A stretch of DNA of 64,000 bases, from positions 2,230,954-2,294,953 of the forward strand of contig NZ_CP031747.1 in the NCBI RefSeq assembly GCF_005311025.1. The letters run 5' to 3'. The notes under the pieces are model-generated. The model was not told the DNA's origin, ran no database searches, and worked only from the letters and a program-made list of their open reading frames with translations. The stretch comes from Alcaligenes faecalis. GTDB taxonomy: Bacteria; Pseudomonadota; Gammaproteobacteria; Burkholderiales; Burkholderiaceae_B. The position numbers were made by a program, and so were the translations under genes. Positions 26,154 to 36,930 of this stretch are shown piece by piece (within the stretch, counting starts at the first letter, position 1; each line of letters opens with the position of its first letter).

Positions 26154-27002
26154 ATGAGTGTTCAGGCCCGCTTGCCCGTTGATTTGCATTGCCATTCCAT
26201 TTATTCAGATGGTGTGCTCAGCCCCGCGGAACTCGCCGCGCGTGCGCATGCTAACGGTGTGAAACTGTGGGCCCTGACGGATCATGACGAAATCGGTGGC
26301 TTGAAATTGGCCCGGCAATACGCCGAGGATCTGGGCATACGCTTTGTGGACGGGGTAGAAATCTCCGTCACTTGGGCGAACAAGACTATCCACATTGTTG
26401 GCTTGGGCGTGGACCCGGACCATCCTGCCCTGCAGCAGGCGCTGCATGATGTGCGTGCTGGCCGCGAGCAACGCGCCCGTCAAATGGGTGACCGCTTGGA
26501 AAAACTGGGTTTTCCCAATGCCTATGAAGGTGCAGTCCCATTTGCGGCCAATCCGGAACTGATCAGCCGCACGCACTTTGCGCGGTTTCTGGTACAGCAA
26601 GGTTACTGCGTTGATATGAATGAGGCCTTTCGCCGCTACTTGGCGGATGGCAAGCCTGCTGCCGTGGAAACCGTCTGGGCCAGCCTGGAAGAAGCGGTGG
26701 GCTGGATACGTGAATCGGGCGGCAAGGCCATTATTGCCCACCCCGGACGTTACGAATTGGACGGCACCCGCAGCCATGCTTTGTATACCCAGTTTCTGGA
26801 ATTGGGTGGTGTGGGGATTGAAGTGCTGACGGGCAGTCACACTCCGCAGGAATACAGCGTGTATACCCAGGTAGCACGCAGCTATGGTTTTGAAGTGTCC
26901 TGTGGTTCGGATTTTCATGGTCCCAGCGAAGGGCGTGTTGATTTAGGCGGTTTGCCGCCTTTGCCCTCGGGATTGAAACCCGTTTGGCAGGAGTGGCTCT
27001 AG
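26154..27002 (+). CDS. PHP-domain phosphoesterase (RNase AM/YciV type)
   Basis: A 282-residue protein with all PHP metal-binding motifs: DLHCHSIYSDG, ALTDHDEIGG, VDGVEISVTW, SRTHFARFLV, IIAHPGRY and GSDFHGP. E. coli YciV (RNase AM) of this family removes 5' nucleotides from RNA and hydrolyses 3',5'-nucleotide bisphosphates; the same activity is likely here. The start ATG is 6 bases after the previous stop. Confidence 0.87.
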   Translation: MSVQARLPVDLHCHSIYSDGVLSPAELAARAHANGVKLWALTDHDEIGGLKLARQYAEDLGIRFVDGVEISVTWANKTIHIVGLGVDPDHPALQQALHDVRAGREQRARQMGDRLEKLGFPNAYEGAVPFAANPELISRTHFARFLVQQGYCVDMNEAFRRYLADGKPAAVETVWASLEEAVGWIRESGGKAIIAHPGRYELDGTRSHALYTQFLELGGVGIEVLTGSHTPQEYSVYTQVARSYGFEVSCGSDFHGPSEGRVDLGGLPPLPSGLKPVWQEWL

Positions 27003-27019
27003 CAGGAGCCTTGAAAACG

Positions 27020-27613
27020 ATGAATAAAGCCTTTGTGAAAGAGTCCGATCAGGACGATGACGACGATCTGGACGCCCCGGCCAGTGCGCTACCCAGTGGG
27101 ACCAAGAATTACATGACGGTCCTGGGGTATCGCCGTTTGCGTGGCGAACTGAGCCATTTGATGAACAAGGAGCGTCCCGAGGTGGTGCAGATCGTCTCCT
27201 GGGCGGCATCCAATGGTGATCGCTCCGAGAACGGCGATTATCTGTACGGTAAAAAACGCCTGCGGGAAATCGACCGCCGTATCCGCTTCCTGACCAAGCG
27301 TCTGGAAATTGCTGAAGTGGTCGATCCCGGCTTGCAGCCCAATCCCGATCAGGTGTTCTTTGGTGCAACCGTTGTTTATAGCGACAGCCAGGGTGAAGAG
27401 TTCACCATCACCATTGTGGGCGTGGACGAGGCCGAACCCTTGCAAGGCCGTATCAGCTGGATTTCGCCGGTGGCCCGGGCCCTGATCAAGGCGCGTGAAG
27501 GCGACACCGTGGTGCTGCGTACCCCCGCCGGCAAAGAAGAGTTGGATATTCTGGAAGTGTCCTATCCCGAGCCCGCGCCAGCTCCTGATCTGGATGGAGA
27601 CAGCCCGATTTGA
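27020..27613 (+). CDS. greB: Transcription elongation factor GreB
   Basis: A 197-residue Gre factor that rescues backtracked RNA polymerase by stimulating transcript cleavage. The coiled-coil tip carries the acidic pair in NGDRSENGDYLYGKKRLREIDRRI, the family hallmark. The C-terminal FKBP-like domain ends in SWISPVARALIKAREGDTV. It has an unusual acidic N-terminal extension (DQDDDDDLD). The start is ATG 27020 with AGGAG upstream. Confidence 0.93.
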   Translation: MNKAFVKESDQDDDDDLDAPASALPSGTKNYMTVLGYRRLRGELSHLMNKERPEVVQIVSWAASNGDRSENGDYLYGKKRLREIDRRIRFLTKRLEIAEVVDPGLQPNPDQVFFGATVVYSDSQGEEFTITIVGVDEAEPLQGRISWISPVARALIKAREGDTVVLRTPAGKEELDILEVSYPEPAPAPDLDGDSPI

Positions 27614-27848
27614 ACGCCGTACCGGGTCCGTATTGGAGATTACGGGGCGCGAATCGCTCCGGCCCCTCAAGACGTCTTGTCGAGCTTGCCGGGTTTGCTG
27701 TGTCTCCAGCCCCGCTTGTTGCGGCCCCGTTGTTTGAACTGAATTTTCCCTTTTTGTGCACGCCATTTACCGATGTGACCTCTTGTGTCGCTTCCGGTTA
27801 AAATGGCGTGTTTTCTATTTCTCCCACCTTTTTTGCCCCTCCCGTATC

Positions 27849-30800
27849 GTGAGCCAAATCCTGTACTTTCCCGGTTCGTCCGTGCTCTCCGCATTTCGTC
27901 GTGAGCGTTTGCTAGAGCGTGTCGAGCAGCGTCAACTGCCTGTTGCCGACATTCTTGCCTTGCACGAATACTATGTCTGGACTGAAGAGTCCGGCCTGGA
28001 TGCCAGTGCGCGTCAGCACCTCAGCGACTTGCTGGACGATGGTCTGCCTGCGCTGGACCCTCAGCCGCCTAAAGGCGCCTTGGTTCTGCGTGTCATTCCT
28101 CGTTTGGGTACCGTGTCGCCCTGGGCCAGTAAAGCGACTGACATCGCTCATAACTGTGGCTTGCAAGCGGTACGTCGTATCGAGCGTGGCGTGCGTTACA
28201 TCATCACCCCCAAGCGTGGCTTGCTGGGTGCCAAGGAACTGGATCAGGCTCAGCTGGAGCAACTGGCTGCCTTGCTGCACGACCGCATGACCGAAACTGT
28301 TGTTGGTTTGGAGTTTGACGGTCAGGCGCTGTTCACCCAACTGGAAGGCAAGCCCATCCAGACCGTGGATGTTCTGGGCGGTGGCGTGGCGACCTTGAAG
28401 CAGGCCAACGAGGAAATGGGTCTGGCGCTGTCCGAGGACGAAATTGAATACCTGATGGATGCCTTCACGCGTCTGGGTCGTAACCCGCACGATGTGGAAT
28501 TGATGATGTTCGCGCAAGCCAATAGCGAACACTGTCGTCACAAGATTTTTAACGCACAGTGGGTAATTGACGGTCAAAACCAGGGCAAGACCTTGTTTGG
28601 CATGATTCGCGAAACCCACGCGGCTCAACCTGAAAACACTGTGGTGGCTTATGCGGATAACGCCGCCATCATGACGGGCGGCCCCGCTACTCTGTTCCAT
28701 GCCGGTATTGATGATCAGGCCAACGAGCCTGTGTATCAGCGCCACGAAGCACTGGTTCACACCTTGATGAAGGTGGAAACTCATAACCACCCAACTGCAA
28801 TTGCTCCTTTCCCCGGTGCATCTACCGGTGCCGGTGGCGAGATTCGCGACGAAGGTGCAACAGGCCGTGGTTCCAAGCCCAAAGCAGGTTTGACCGGTTT
28901 TACCGTGTCCAATCTGTGCTTCCCTGAGCAAATGGAGCCTTGGGAAAAAGACTCCCACGGTATTCCTGACCGTATCGCCAGCCCCCTGGACATCATGATT
29001 GAAGGCCCGATTGGTGGTGCTGCCTTCAATAACGAATTTGGTCGTCCTAATCTGCTGGGTTACTTCCGTACCTTTGAACAAACGGCTGGCGATCAGCGCT
29101 GGGGCTACCACAAGCCCATCATGATTGCCGGTGGTCTGGGTTCGATTGACGATCGCCTGACTCACAAAGATCCTCTGCCAGTGGGCGCCTTGCTGATTCA
29201 GCTGGGCGGTCCCGGCATGCGTATTGGTATGGGTGGTGGTGCTGCGTCCAGTATGGGCGTGGGGGCCAACCGCGCCGAACTGGACTTTGACTCCGTGCAG
29301 CGTGGTAACCCGGAGATGGAACGCCGTGCCCAGGAAGTGATCGATCGCTGCTGGCAACAGGGCGAGAATAACCCCATTATTGCCATCCACGACGTGGGGG
29401 CGGGTGGTCTGTCCAACGCATTCCCTGAGTTGGTGAACGATGCCGAGCGTGGCGCTATTTTTGAACTGACTCGCGTTCCTCTGGAAGAGTCGGGTCTGTC
29501 ACCTGCTGAAATCTGGTCCAACGAATCCCAGGAGCGTTACGTCCTGGCCATTCTGCCCAAGGATCTGCCGCGTTTTGAGCGCATTGCTCAGCGCGAGCGC
29601 TGCCCCTTTGCCGTCGTGGGTGTGGCGACTGAAGAGCGCCAATTGCGCGTGACTTTCGGCGAAGGCCTGCCTGGCGTGGACGAAGTGCACACCCCCAAGA
29701 GCATCGAGGAACGTCCTGTTGACGTGCCTATGGATGTGATTCTGGGTAAAGCCCCACGCATGGAACGCGACGTCAAGCGTCTGGACGGCGTGGCCGAACC
29801 GCTGGACCTGACCGTTATTCCTTTGACCGAAGCCATGCATCGGGTGCTGCGTCACCCCACCGTGGCCAACAAGACTTTCCTGATCAGCATTGGTGACCGT
29901 AGCGTGGGTGGCCTGTGCAGTCGCGATCAGATGGTTGGCCCATGGCAAGTGCCTGTGGCCGACTGCGCCGTGACCCTGGCTGACTTTGAAGGCGTACGTG
30001 GCGAAGCCATGTCCATGGGCGAGCGTAGCCCTAGCGCCATGATCGACGCTGCTGCCTCCGGCCGTATGGCTGTGGCTGAAGCCCTGACCAACCTGGTCGC
30101 CAGCGATGTGCGTGACCTGAAAGACGTCAAATTGTCCGCCAACTGGATGGCCGCTTGCGGCGTGGATGGCCAGGACGCTGCCTTGTTCGACACGGTTCAG
30201 GCTGTCAGCCAGTGGTGCCAGAGCCTGGGCCTGTCCATTCCTGTGGGCAAGGACTCCCTGTCCATGCGTACCAGCTGGGAGCAGGACGGTGAGTCCCGTC
30301 AGGTGATTTCGCCAGTTTCCCTGGTGGTGACCGCTTTTGCTCAAGTGGCGGATGTGCGCCGCACGCTGACCCCCCAACTGCAAACCAATGTGGGCGATAC
30401 CGCTTTGGTCTTGATCGATCTGGGACAGGGCAAACAGCGTATGGGCGCTTCCGTATTGGCTCACGCTTTCAATCAGGTTGGCCAGTCCGTACCTGACATG
30501 CAGGACGCCGAAGCCATGCTGGCGTTTGTGAAGGTGATTCGCCAATTGGCCGACCAGGATCTGATCCTGGCCTACCACGACCGTTCCGACGGTGGTCTGG
30601 CCGCGACCGTGGCCGAGATGGCCTTTGCCGGTCACACCGGCGTGTCCGTGAATCTGGACATGCTGACGATCGACCCTCATGCTGCCGATTGGGGCGATTA
30701 CAAGATTCGTGCCGAACAGGTTTCCGTGCAGCGTGATGAAATCACCTTGCGCGCCTTGTTCAACGAAGAGGCTGGTGCTGTTATCCAGGTGCCATTGGCC

Positions 30801-31910
30801 CAGCGTGATCAGGTCATGCAAATTCTGCGTGAGGCAGGTTTGTCGGCTCACTCCCACGTGATTGGTAGCCTGAACAAGACTGATCAGGTCGAGTTCTACC
30901 GCGATGGCGCTTGCATTTACCAGGCCCCTCGTGTGGAACTGGCGCAACAGTGGAGCGAAGTTAGCCGCCGCATCATGGAGCGCCGCGATAACCCCGCTTG
31001 CGCACAGGCCGAATTCGATCGCTGGGAAGACGTGCAAGACCCAGGCATCTCGCCGCGTGTCATGTTCAACCCGCAGGAAGATATTGCTGCTCCCTTCATC
31101 GCTACCGGCAAGCGCCCACGCGTTGCCATCTTGCGCGAACAGGGTTGCAACAGCCAGGTCGAAATGGCCTGGGCCTTTGACACGGCCGGTTTCGAAGCCG
31201 TTGACGTACACATGACCGATTTGCTGTCGGGTCGCGCATCGCTGGAAGGCATGCAGGGCATGGTGGCTGTGGGTGGTTTCAGCTACGGCGACGTTCTGGG
31301 CGCTGGTGAAGGCTGGGCCAAGACCATTCGTTTCAACAACCAGTTGTCGGATCAGTTTGCTGCTTTCTTCGGTCGCAGCGATACCTTCGGTCTGGGTATT
31401 TGTAATGGTTGCCAGATGATGGCCGCTTTGGCTCCCATGATTCCAGGTGCAGAATTCTGGCCACGCTTTACCCGTAACCAGTCGGAAAAATACGAAGCTC
31501 GTTTCTCCAGTGTGGAAATTGCCTCTTCGCCATCCTTGTTCTTCAAGGGTATGGAAGGGACCCGTCTGCCAGTAGCCGTGGCTCACGGTGAAGGCTTTGC
31601 CAACTTCCAACGTCAAGGCGATGCGTCCAAGGTCGCCGCTGCGGTTCACTTTGTGGATCATCGCGGTCAGCGCACCGAACAGTACCCGCTGAACCCCAAC
31701 GGCAGCCCTTACGGTTTGACCGGCGTAACCACGGCAGATGGCCGCTTCACCATCATGATGCCTCACCCGGAACGCGTGACGCGTAACGTCATGATGTCCT
31801 GGACTCCAGAGCAGTGGGGCGCCGCCGATCAGGGTGCTGATCAGATGACAAATGGTGGATTTACTCCCTGGATGCGGATGTTTCGCAACGCTCGGGTCTG
31901 GATTGCGTAA
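27849..31910 (+). CDS. purL: Phosphoribosylformylglycinamidine synthase PurL
   Basis: Single-chain FGAM synthase of about 1353 residues, which catalyses the fourth step of purine synthesis using glutamine. It shows the N-terminal linker region and the ATP-binding core ([28 protein letters not shown]). The C-terminal glutamine amidotransferase has the catalytic cysteine in [11 protein letters not shown] and the histidine/glutamate in MPHPERV. The likely start is GTG 27849 ([11 protein letters not shown]); the frame is open upstream but without a conserved sequence, and no strong ribosome site is visible for any start. guaB follows at once, so purine genes are grouped. Confidence 0.95.
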   Translation: MSQILYFPGSSVLSAFRRERLLERVEQRQLPVADILALHEYYVWTEESGLDASARQHLSDLLDDGLPALDPQPPKGALVLRVIPRLGTVSPWASKATDIAHNCGLQAVRRIERGVRYIITPKRGLLGAKELDQAQLEQLAALLHDRMTETVVGLEFDGQALFTQLEGKPIQTVDVLGGGVATLKQANEEMGLALSEDEIEYLMDAFTRLGRNPHDVELMMFAQANSEHCRHKIFNAQWVIDGQNQGKTLFGMIRETHAAQPENTVVAYADNAAIMTGGPATLFHAGIDDQANEPVYQRHEALVHTLMKVETHNHPTAIAPFPGASTGAGGEIRDEGATGRGSKPKAGLTGFTVSNLCFPEQMEPWEKDSHGIPDRIASPLDIMIEGPIGGAAFNNEFGRPNLLGYFRTFEQTAGDQRWGYHKPIMIAGGLGSIDDRLTHKDPLPVGALLIQLGGPGMRIGMGGGAASSMGVGANRAELDFDSVQRGNPEMERRAQEVIDRCWQQGENNPIIAIHDVGAGGLSNAFPELVNDAERGAIFELTRVPLEESGLSPAEIWSNESQERYVLAILPKDLPRFERIAQRERCPFAVVGVATEERQLRVTFGEGLPGVDEVHTPKSIEERPVDVPMDVILGKAPRMERDVKRLDGVAEPLDLTVIPLTEAMHRVLRHPTVANKTFLISIGDRSVGGLCSRDQMVGPWQVPVADCAVTLADFEGVRGEAMSMGERSPSAMIDAAASGRMAVAEALTNLVASDVRDLKDVKLSANWMAACGVDGQDAALFDTVQAVSQWCQSLGLSIPVGKDSLSMRTSWEQDGESRQVISPVSLVVTAFAQVADVRRTLTPQLQTNVGDTALVLIDLGQGKQRMGASVLAHAFNQVGQSVPDMQDAEAMLAFVKVIRQLADQDLILAYHDRSDGGLAATVAEMAFAGHTGVSVNLDMLTIDPHAADWGDYKIRAEQVSVQRDEITLRALFNEEAGAVIQVPLAQRDQVMQILREAGLSAHSHVIGSLNKTDQVEFYRDGACIYQAPRVELAQQWSEVSRRIMERRDNPACAQAEFDRWEDVQDPGISPRVMFNPQEDIAAPFIATGKRPRVAILREQGCNSQVEMAWAFDTAGFEAVDVHMTDLLSGRASLEGMQGMVAVGGFSYGDVLGAGEGWAKTIRFNNQLSDQFAAFFGRSDTFGLGICNGCQMMAALAPMIPGAEFWPRFTRNQSEKYEARFSSVEIASSPSLFFKGMEGTRLPVAVAHGEGFANFQRQGDASKVAAAVHFVDHRGQRTEQYPLNPNGSPYGLTGVTTADGRFTIMMPHPERVTRNVMMSWTPEQWGAADQGADQMTNGGFTPWMRMFRNARVWIA

Positions 31911-31921
31911 TTGCTTACGCG

Positions 31922-31927
31922 TATAAT
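31922..31927 (+). promoter_or_regulatory. Candidate -10 element for guaB
   Basis: A perfect TATAAT lies 27 bases before the guaB start in the short purL-guaB gap. No good -35 hexamer stands at 16-18 bases upstream, so this is only a candidate. Confidence 0.3.
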
Positions 31928-31953
31928 CGATTTTTGGACGGAGTTATAAAAGC

Positions 31954-33414
31954 ATGCGTCTCATCAAGAAAGCACTGACCTTCGACGATGTGTTGTTGGT
32001 TCCCGCTTACTCCGAGGTTCTGCCTCGCGATACATCCTTGCTCACCCGCTTTACGCGGGACATCACCCTGAATATCCCGCTGGTTTCGGCTGCCATGGAC
32101 ACGGTAACCGAAGCGCGTCTGGCTATTGCCATGGCACAGGAAGGCGGTATCGGGATCATCCACAAGAACCTGACGGCGGATGCTCAAGCACGTGAAGTTG
32201 CACGAGTGAAGCGTCACGAGTTCGGTATCGTGATTGATCCGGTTACCGTGACGCCCACCATGAAGGTGCGCGATGCCATCAACCTGCAGCGTCAACACGG
32301 TATTTCCGGTTTGCCTGTGGTTGAGGCCGGCAAGCTGGTGGGTATTGTTACCAACCGCGATCTGCGCTTTGAAGACCGCCTGGATCTGCCTTTGCGTGAT
32401 GTCATGACGCCTCAAGAGCGTCTGATCACCATGCATGAAGGCGCCACGCTGGACGAAGCTCAGGCCCTGATGCACCGCCACCGTCTGGAGCGCGTGCTGA
32501 TCGTTAACGATCAGTTCCAGCTGCGTGGTCTGGCAACGGTTAAGGATATTGTCAAAAACACCGAGCACCCTCTGGCTAGCAAAGACAGCCACGGTCAATT
32601 GCGCGTTGGCGCTGCGGTCGGTGTGGGTGATGGTACTGAAGAACGTGTCGAGAAACTGGCCGCAGCCGGTGTGGACGTGGTGGTGGTGGACACTGCTCAC
32701 GGTCACTCCCGTGGCGTGATCGAGCGCGTTCGCTGGGTCAAGAAAAATTTCCCTCGCATTCAGGTTATTGGTGGCAACATTGCTACCGCTGATGCAGCTC
32801 GCGCTCTGGTCGAGGTCGGTGCAGATTGTGTCAAGGTCGGTATTGGCCCTGGCTCTATTTGTACGACTCGTATCGTAGCCGGTGTGGGTGTACCTCAAAT
32901 TACAGCGATCGCTGACGTTGCCAAGGCATTGGAAGGTACAGGCGTACCTCTGATCGCTGATGGCGGTATCCGCTTCTCCGGCGATGTGTCCAAGGCTTTG
33001 GCTGCTGGCGCTTCCGCTTGCATGATGGGCGGTATGTTTGCCGGTACTGAAGAGTCTCCAGGTGAAGTTGTGCTGTTCCAGGGCCGTTCGTACAAGTCCT
33101 ACCGCGGTATGGGTAGCTTGGGCGCCATGGTCGATGGTTCGGCTGATCGCTACTTCCAGGATCCTTCGAACAACGCGGACAAGCTGGTTCCAGAAGGTAT
33201 TGAAGGCCGCGTGCCTTACAAGGGCAGTGTGATTGCCATTATTTACCAATTGGTTGGCGGCATCCGTGCTTCCATGGGCTACTGCGGTTGCAAATCCATC
33301 GAGGAATTGCATGCCAAGGCTGAGTTCGTGGAGATTACGGCTGCGGGTGTACGTGAGTCTCACGTACATGATGTGCAGATCACCAAGGAAGCGCCGAACT
33401 ACCGCGCTGACTGA
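31954..33414 (+). CDS. guaB: Inosine-5'-monophosphate dehydrogenase GuaB
   Basis: Oxidises IMP to XMP with NAD, the first step to GMP. Of its 486 residues, the barrel is split by two CBS domains (about residues 93-205: [20 protein letters not shown] and [17 protein letters not shown]). The catalytic loop [18 protein letters not shown] has Cys303, and [17 protein letters not shown] is present downstream. The start has GGAG at the right distance. A hairpin terminator follows the stop. The partner guaA is separated from it by about 3.7 kb of accessory sequence. Confidence 0.96.
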   Translation: MRLIKKALTFDDVLLVPAYSEVLPRDTSLLTRFTRDITLNIPLVSAAMDTVTEARLAIAMAQEGGIGIIHKNLTADAQAREVARVKRHEFGIVIDPVTVTPTMKVRDAINLQRQHGISGLPVVEAGKLVGIVTNRDLRFEDRLDLPLRDVMTPQERLITMHEGATLDEAQALMHRHRLERVLIVNDQFQLRGLATVKDIVKNTEHPLASKDSHGQLRVGAAVGVGDGTEERVEKLAAAGVDVVVVDTAHGHSRGVIERVRWVKKNFPRIQVIGGNIATADAARALVEVGADCVKVGIGPGSICTTRIVAGVGVPQITAIADVAKALEGTGVPLIADGGIRFSGDVSKALAAGASACMMGGMFAGTEESPGEVVLFQGRSYKSYRGMGSLGAMVDGSADRYFQDPSNNADKLVPEGIEGRVPYKGSVIAIIYQLVGGIRASMGYCGCKSIEELHAKAEFVEITAAGVRESHVHDVQITKEAPNYRAD

Positions 33415-33440
33415 TCTTAGCCAGTCTCTTGCATGCCAGA

Positions 33441-33471
33441 AACCGCCAGCCTTTGGGTTGGCGGTTTTTTT
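33441..33471 (+). terminator. Rho-independent terminator of guaB
   Basis: An 8-bp stem, AACCGCCA with its complement TGGCGGTT, has a 10-base loop and is followed by a run of seven T. Confidence 0.85.
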
Positions 33472-33518
33472 GTGTATCGCCTTTGTGTTGTGGGGTAGGG
33501 GGTAGTCTCAGGATAGAC

Positions 33519-33749
33519 GCCTCTTGCGGCCTGAGTGGGGGCGTGGGGCGGATCGCTTGCCGATGCTGCGCACCGGTGCCCTTGGCGGTGTCGAGATACG
33601 GGCGCACTCTGAACTCACCCGGTGATTGGTCCCCCGGACCAATCACAAGCGTCGGGTTCAAACAGCAGAGTGCTTGCATCCCGTATCCCGACACCGCCCG
33701 CGGCAAGCAGTCTGACTCGCCCCACGCCCCCACTCAGGCCGCAAGAGGC
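33519..33749. repeat. 231-bp nested palindrome
   Basis: The outer arms (33519-33550 and 33718-33749) are perfect 32-base inverted copies of each other. Inside lie further paired blocks. 33584-33602 pairs with 33680-33698 (one mismatch), 33604-33611 pairs with 33666-33673, and the core GTGATTGGTCC at 33622-33632 pairs with 33636-33646 around three C. The whole element could fold into one long interrupted hairpin in DNA or RNA on either strand. Frames that cross it are mirror images of each other and are not convincing genes. I see no transposase or clear target duplication. Confidence 0.85.
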
Positions 33750-33842
33750 TCAGATCGAGAAATATATAGCCCTGCCTGTATCTTGCACTTAGGATTTTTG
33801 TGGGTGTGTTGGCTGTTTGGTCAGGGCTCTACACAATCACTG

Positions 33843-33920
33843 CCGTCACCGTCACCGTCACCGTCACCGTCACCGTCACCGTCACCGTCATCGTCACCGT
33901 CATCGTCACCGCCACCATCA
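33843..33920 (+). repeat. CCGTCA hexanucleotide tandem repeat
   Basis: Thirteen tandem 6-base units: eight perfect CCGTCA copies, then TCGTCA, CCGTCA, TCGTCA, CCGCCA, CCATCA. Because the unit is two codons long, every frame gives a dipeptide repeat (VT, HR or SP), and so three overlapping short frames span it. The frame giving VT repeats (33800-33997) looks faintly membrane-like, but I do not call it a gene. Confidence 0.85.
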
Positions 33921-34061
33921 AGATCACAGCAACAGCAATAGCAGTAACTACTGCTATCTCAGCCTTTGCTATTTCCACCTTGGCTGGTGCTGTGTAGCCC
34001 TTATTTCATTCAGGGAGCGACTCTTTATGAGGTGGGAGGGATGGGAATGCAGAGAACTCTA

Positions 34062-34095
34062 AATAATAAAAAGCGCCCCGTTTATGACGGGACGC
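34062..34095 (-). terminator. Rho-independent terminator, minus strand
   Basis: Read on the minus strand, a stem of GCGTCCCGT with ACGGGGCGC (one mismatch, 5-base loop) is followed by a U-rich tract TTTTTATTATTT. It lies about 150 bases past the stop of the EamA gene at 34246 and probably ends its transcript. The stretch between holds no recognisable gene. Confidence 0.7.
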
Positions 34096-34245
34096 CTTGC
34101 TTTGGATGCTGCGGGGTGCGCTTACCCTAAGAGTGCTATTCAGCTATTCAGTTCATTAGTTCGTCACTCGTTAGCTCACAAATTAGTGGCGGATAGCTGG
34201 AAAATCATTTCATATCAGGAGTTGAATATAAAACTCCCATATTTC

Positions 34246-35160
34246 TTATTTAGCAGGGGCTGCTTTGGTTTTGAACAGCCATTGTTGAGGCGGCCATTGA
34301 GCCAAAATCACCCCTGCCAGAGTCAGCAATCCACCGCTCACATGGTGTGCGCCCAGTTGTTCGCCCAGCAATGGGATGGCCAGCATGGCGGTCATGAAGG
34401 GCAGGATGTTCAGGAACAGGCTGCATCGGGCCGGGCCCAAGCGTGTGATGCCTTGGATCCAGCAGTAGGGCAGCAGGACGGAGGCCAGGATGCCTGCGTA
34501 CAGGATCAGGGGGACTGTTTGCTCATTCAATTGAGTTTGTTCAGCCGGTAGCCAGAAGAAGACCGGCAGCAGGGTGATCAAGGCTCCCCAGGCTTGAAGA
34601 TAGGTCGATTGCCAGGCTGGCACAGTGATATGCCATTTCTTCAAAAAAACACTGTAAAAGGCGTAGCTCAATGCCGCTGTCAGCATCAGCAAGTCGCCAG
34701 AGCGGACTCCTTGGCTTAGCAGTTGCATGGGATGGCCGCCGCTAATCAACCAGACTGTTCCAAACAAGGCCAGCAGGGCGCCGGGCAGCATGCCGCGAGG
34801 GCCAGATCCTGGCAGCAGCAGACGTGTGGTCAACAGGGTCAGTAGGGGTGTCAGTGCGGTAATCACGGCCATATTGGTGGCACTGGTGCTGGCTGCTGCC
34901 CAATAAGACAGGCATTGATAAAACGCCATACTCAGAAATCCCAGAAACAGCAGTTTGGGTAGTTGAGGACGGATCGAGTGCCAGTGTCGCCAGACAGGGC
35001 GAGCGGCAAACAGGCTCATAATGGCCAGCGCCAGCACGACTCGATAAAAACTCATGGCAGGTGCGGCGATCAGGCCGTGCGCCATTTTGGAAACAATGAC
35101 ATTGCCGGACCACAACAGCATGGTCACCAGCGGATAAGCATAGTTGCGCATTGGAAGCAT
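34246..35160 (-). CDS. EamA/DMT-family transporter
   Basis: A 304-residue membrane protein with ten hydrophobic segments in two EamA repeats. The first helix is YAYPLVTMLLWSGNVIVSKM, and the second repeat contains LNILPFMTAMLAIPLLGEQ. It is probably an exporter of unknown substrate. The start is ATG 35160 or ATG 35151; neither has a strong ribosome site. It is divergent from an AraC-type regulator 76 bases away, an arrangement seen for inducible exporters such as E. coli NimT/NimR, so the regulator probably controls it. Confidence 0.87.
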   Translation of the reverse strand: MLPMRNYAYPLVTMLLWSGNVIVSKMAHGLIAAPAMSFYRVVLALAIMSLFAARPVWRHWHSIRPQLPKLLFLGFLSMAFYQCLSYWAAASTSATNMAVITALTPLLTLLTTRLLLPGSGPRGMLPGALLALFGTVWLISGGHPMQLLSQGVRSGDLLMLTAALSYAFYSVFLKKWHITVPAWQSTYLQAWGALITLLPVFFWLPAEQTQLNEQTVPLILYAGILASVLLPYCWIQGITRLGPARCSLFLNILPFMTAMLAIPLLGEQLGAHHVSGGLLTLAGVILAQWPPQQWLFKTKAAPAK

Positions 35161-35236
35161 CCATCAATAAGGAAGACGTATGCTCGCTGTAGACCGACTT
35201 GCCTGTCTTTCGCTAAACTGACTTGAATTAGCGCAA

Positions 35237-36043
35237 ATGGGACAGCTTGTGCTTGATCCTCTTATTCATATTCCGGTTGAGCTGGCCAAGATGCCTATTA
35301 GTGGTTTGGCAGCAGACTATCCGGACGGCCATCTTATTCACGAACATCAGCATGTACGTGCGCAGTTCTTGTACGCCGTGCAAGGGGTGATGGTGATTGA
35401 TGCCCAGGAAGGGCGCTGGGTGGTTCCTCCTAGCCGTGGCGTTTGGCTGCAACCGGGTCGTCCTCATACGGTTCGCATGCGCGGGCAGGTCAAAATGCGC
35501 ACGATCTTTGTGGATGAGGATGCTGCTCCGGGCTTGCCGGCGCGTAACTGCGTGCTGGATGTCAGCCCTTTGCTACGGGAGCTGATTCTGGAGGCCAGCC
35601 GAATTCCTTTGGTGTATGCGCAAGACAGTCGCGATGGCCGCTTGATGCGTTTATTGCTGGATGAACTGCGCGAGTTGCCTGTATTGCCGTTTCATCTGCC
35701 CTGGCCCGAAGAGCCGCGCTTGCTATTGGTGTGTCGACATCTGGAGGCTAGCCCCGATGATGATAGAGATGCAGATGCCTGGGCCAGGCAACTGGCCATG
35801 AGCGTCAAAACTTTCCACCGCCTGTTTCGTCGCCATACCGGCATCAGCTTTGGGCAATGGCGTCAATTCGCTCGCTTGTTGGGGTCTTTGGAGGGCTTGG
35901 CAGCCGGTGAGCCTGTTGTGCAAGTGGCTTTGCAGCACGGTTACGCCAGCCAAAGCGCATATGCCGCCGTTTTCCGGCGGCATTTTGGGGTCACTCCCAG
36001 AGAGTTTTATCGCTCTAAAGACAGCGCGGACGAGGCAGATTAG
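35237..36043 (+). CDS. AraC-family transcriptional regulator with cupin N-terminus
   Basis: A 268-residue regulator. The N-terminal cupin-like sensor (about residues 15-90) contains DYPDGHLIHEHQHVRAQFLYAVQG and VVPPSRGVWLQPGRPHTVRMRG, a pattern of the YeaM/NimR group. The C-terminal AraC double helix-turn-helix includes QLAMSVKTFHRLFRRHTGISFGQWRQ and ALQHGYASQSAYAAVFRRHFGVTPREFYR. It probably senses a compound and activates the divergent EamA exporter. Its stop overlaps the convergent esterase stop by 4 bases. Confidence 0.9.
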   Translation: MGQLVLDPLIHIPVELAKMPISGLAADYPDGHLIHEHQHVRAQFLYAVQGVMVIDAQEGRWVVPPSRGVWLQPGRPHTVRMRGQVKMRTIFVDEDAAPGLPARNCVLDVSPLLRELILEASRIPLVYAQDSRDGRLMRLLLDELRELPVLPFHLPWPEEPRLLLVCRHLEASPDDDRDADAWARQLAMSVKTFHRLFRRHTGISFGQWRQFARLLGSLEGLAAGEPVVQVALQHGYASQSAYAAVFRRHFGVTPREFYRSKDSADEAD

Positions 36044-36930
36044 TCCGCCAACTCCAGCAACAGTCGGGCCAGTATATCGGGGTGTGTCATCAACGCGCAG
36101 TGCCCACTTTCCAACTCTCGGAATTCCCAGTCTTTCTGCTGACGGGCCCATTCGCGCGAGGTATCCACCCCTCTGAACGTAGGCTGTGTGCAGGAGATAT
36201 AGGAGCAAGGGCGGCCATTGCCGATGACGGGGTTCTGTAAGCGCAGGGAAGAGCGGTAGACGCTAAGCGGCTGTGGCGTCAGGCGGTTACCGACAAAGTG
36301 TAGATCTTCTGTGGCATGCAGGCCCAGTGCACTCAGTGGAGGAGGGGGGACGGCAGGAATGGCGCTTTTCCCAGCAGAGGCCACCATGCTGTCGACAATC
36401 TTTTCTGGCAGGGTGTCGAAGGTGCTGGTGCCGCTGGGCAGGATAAAGGCGTCCAGGTAAATCAGTTGTTGAATGCAGCGCGGCATGACGTCGGCGACGC
36501 CGCTAATGACCAGTCCTCCAAAGCTGTGGCCCACCAGAACCACGTTGGAGAGTTCCTCCCAACGTATCAAATTAGCGACATCATCTACAAAGGTGTTCAG
36601 GGTGATGTCCGCACTAAGCAAGTGGCTGCGTTCGCCCAGGCCTGTCAGTGTGGGGGTATAGACTTTATGCCCCTTGGCCCGTAGCCGGGCAGCCAGTCTG
36701 GACCAGCACCAGCCACCGTGCCAAGCACCGTGAACCAGCACAAAGGTCAGGCTGTCGGAGACTTCGTCCGTATCTTCCTGACATTCATAGGCAAAGCTGT
36801 GCGAGCGGGCACCGGAGGGGCCGGGAGCAGGGATATAGCTACCGCCGCCTTGTTGTTGTGTGGCCTGTGCAGGTCGGGATTCCTGGTGTTCATTAAGTTC
36901 GCTCGGACGAGGGGTACGACTCGAAGACAT
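36040..36930 (-). CDS. Alpha/beta hydrolase, EstC/plant-methylesterase-like
   Basis: A 296-residue hydrolase with a 65-residue disordered-looking N-terminal part rich in Ser, Pro and Gln. The fold then opens with FVLVHGAWHGGWCWSRL, the mark of the hydroxynitrile-lyase/methylesterase-like branch. The nucleophile elbow is LVGHSFGG and the catalytic histidine lies in LESGHCALMTHP. The start is ATG 36930 with GGGAG 8 bases upstream; a longer frame to 36978 lacks such a site. The substrate is unknown. The N-terminal tail has no classical signal peptide. Confidence 0.82.
   Translation of the reverse strand: MSSSRTPRPSELNEHQESRPAQATQQQGGGSYIPAPGPSGARSHSFAYECQEDTDEVSDSLTFVLVHGAWHGGWCWSRLAARLRAKGHKVYTPTLTGLGERSHLLSADITLNTFVDDVANLIRWEELSNVVLVGHSFGGLVISGVADVMPRCIQQLIYLDAFILPSGTSTFDTLPEKIVDSMVASAGKSAIPAVPPPPLSALGLHATEDLHFVGNRLTPQPLSVYRSSLRLQNPVIGNGRPCSYISCTQPTFRGVDTSREWARQQKDWEFRELESGHCALMTHPDILARLLLELAD

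Noticed and set aside
29499-31766. 755-codon open frame antisense to purL
   Set aside because: Mirror of a strongly expressed gene with biased codon use; histidine-rich translation without any family, and purL is complete.
33843-33920. CRISPR array
   Set aside because: The repeat is a continuous 6-base unit without spacers, and no cas gene is present in the window.
33380-33941. Opposing short frames over the 231-bp palindrome
   Set aside because: They exist because the arms mirror each other; proline/glycine-rich products without family resemblance.
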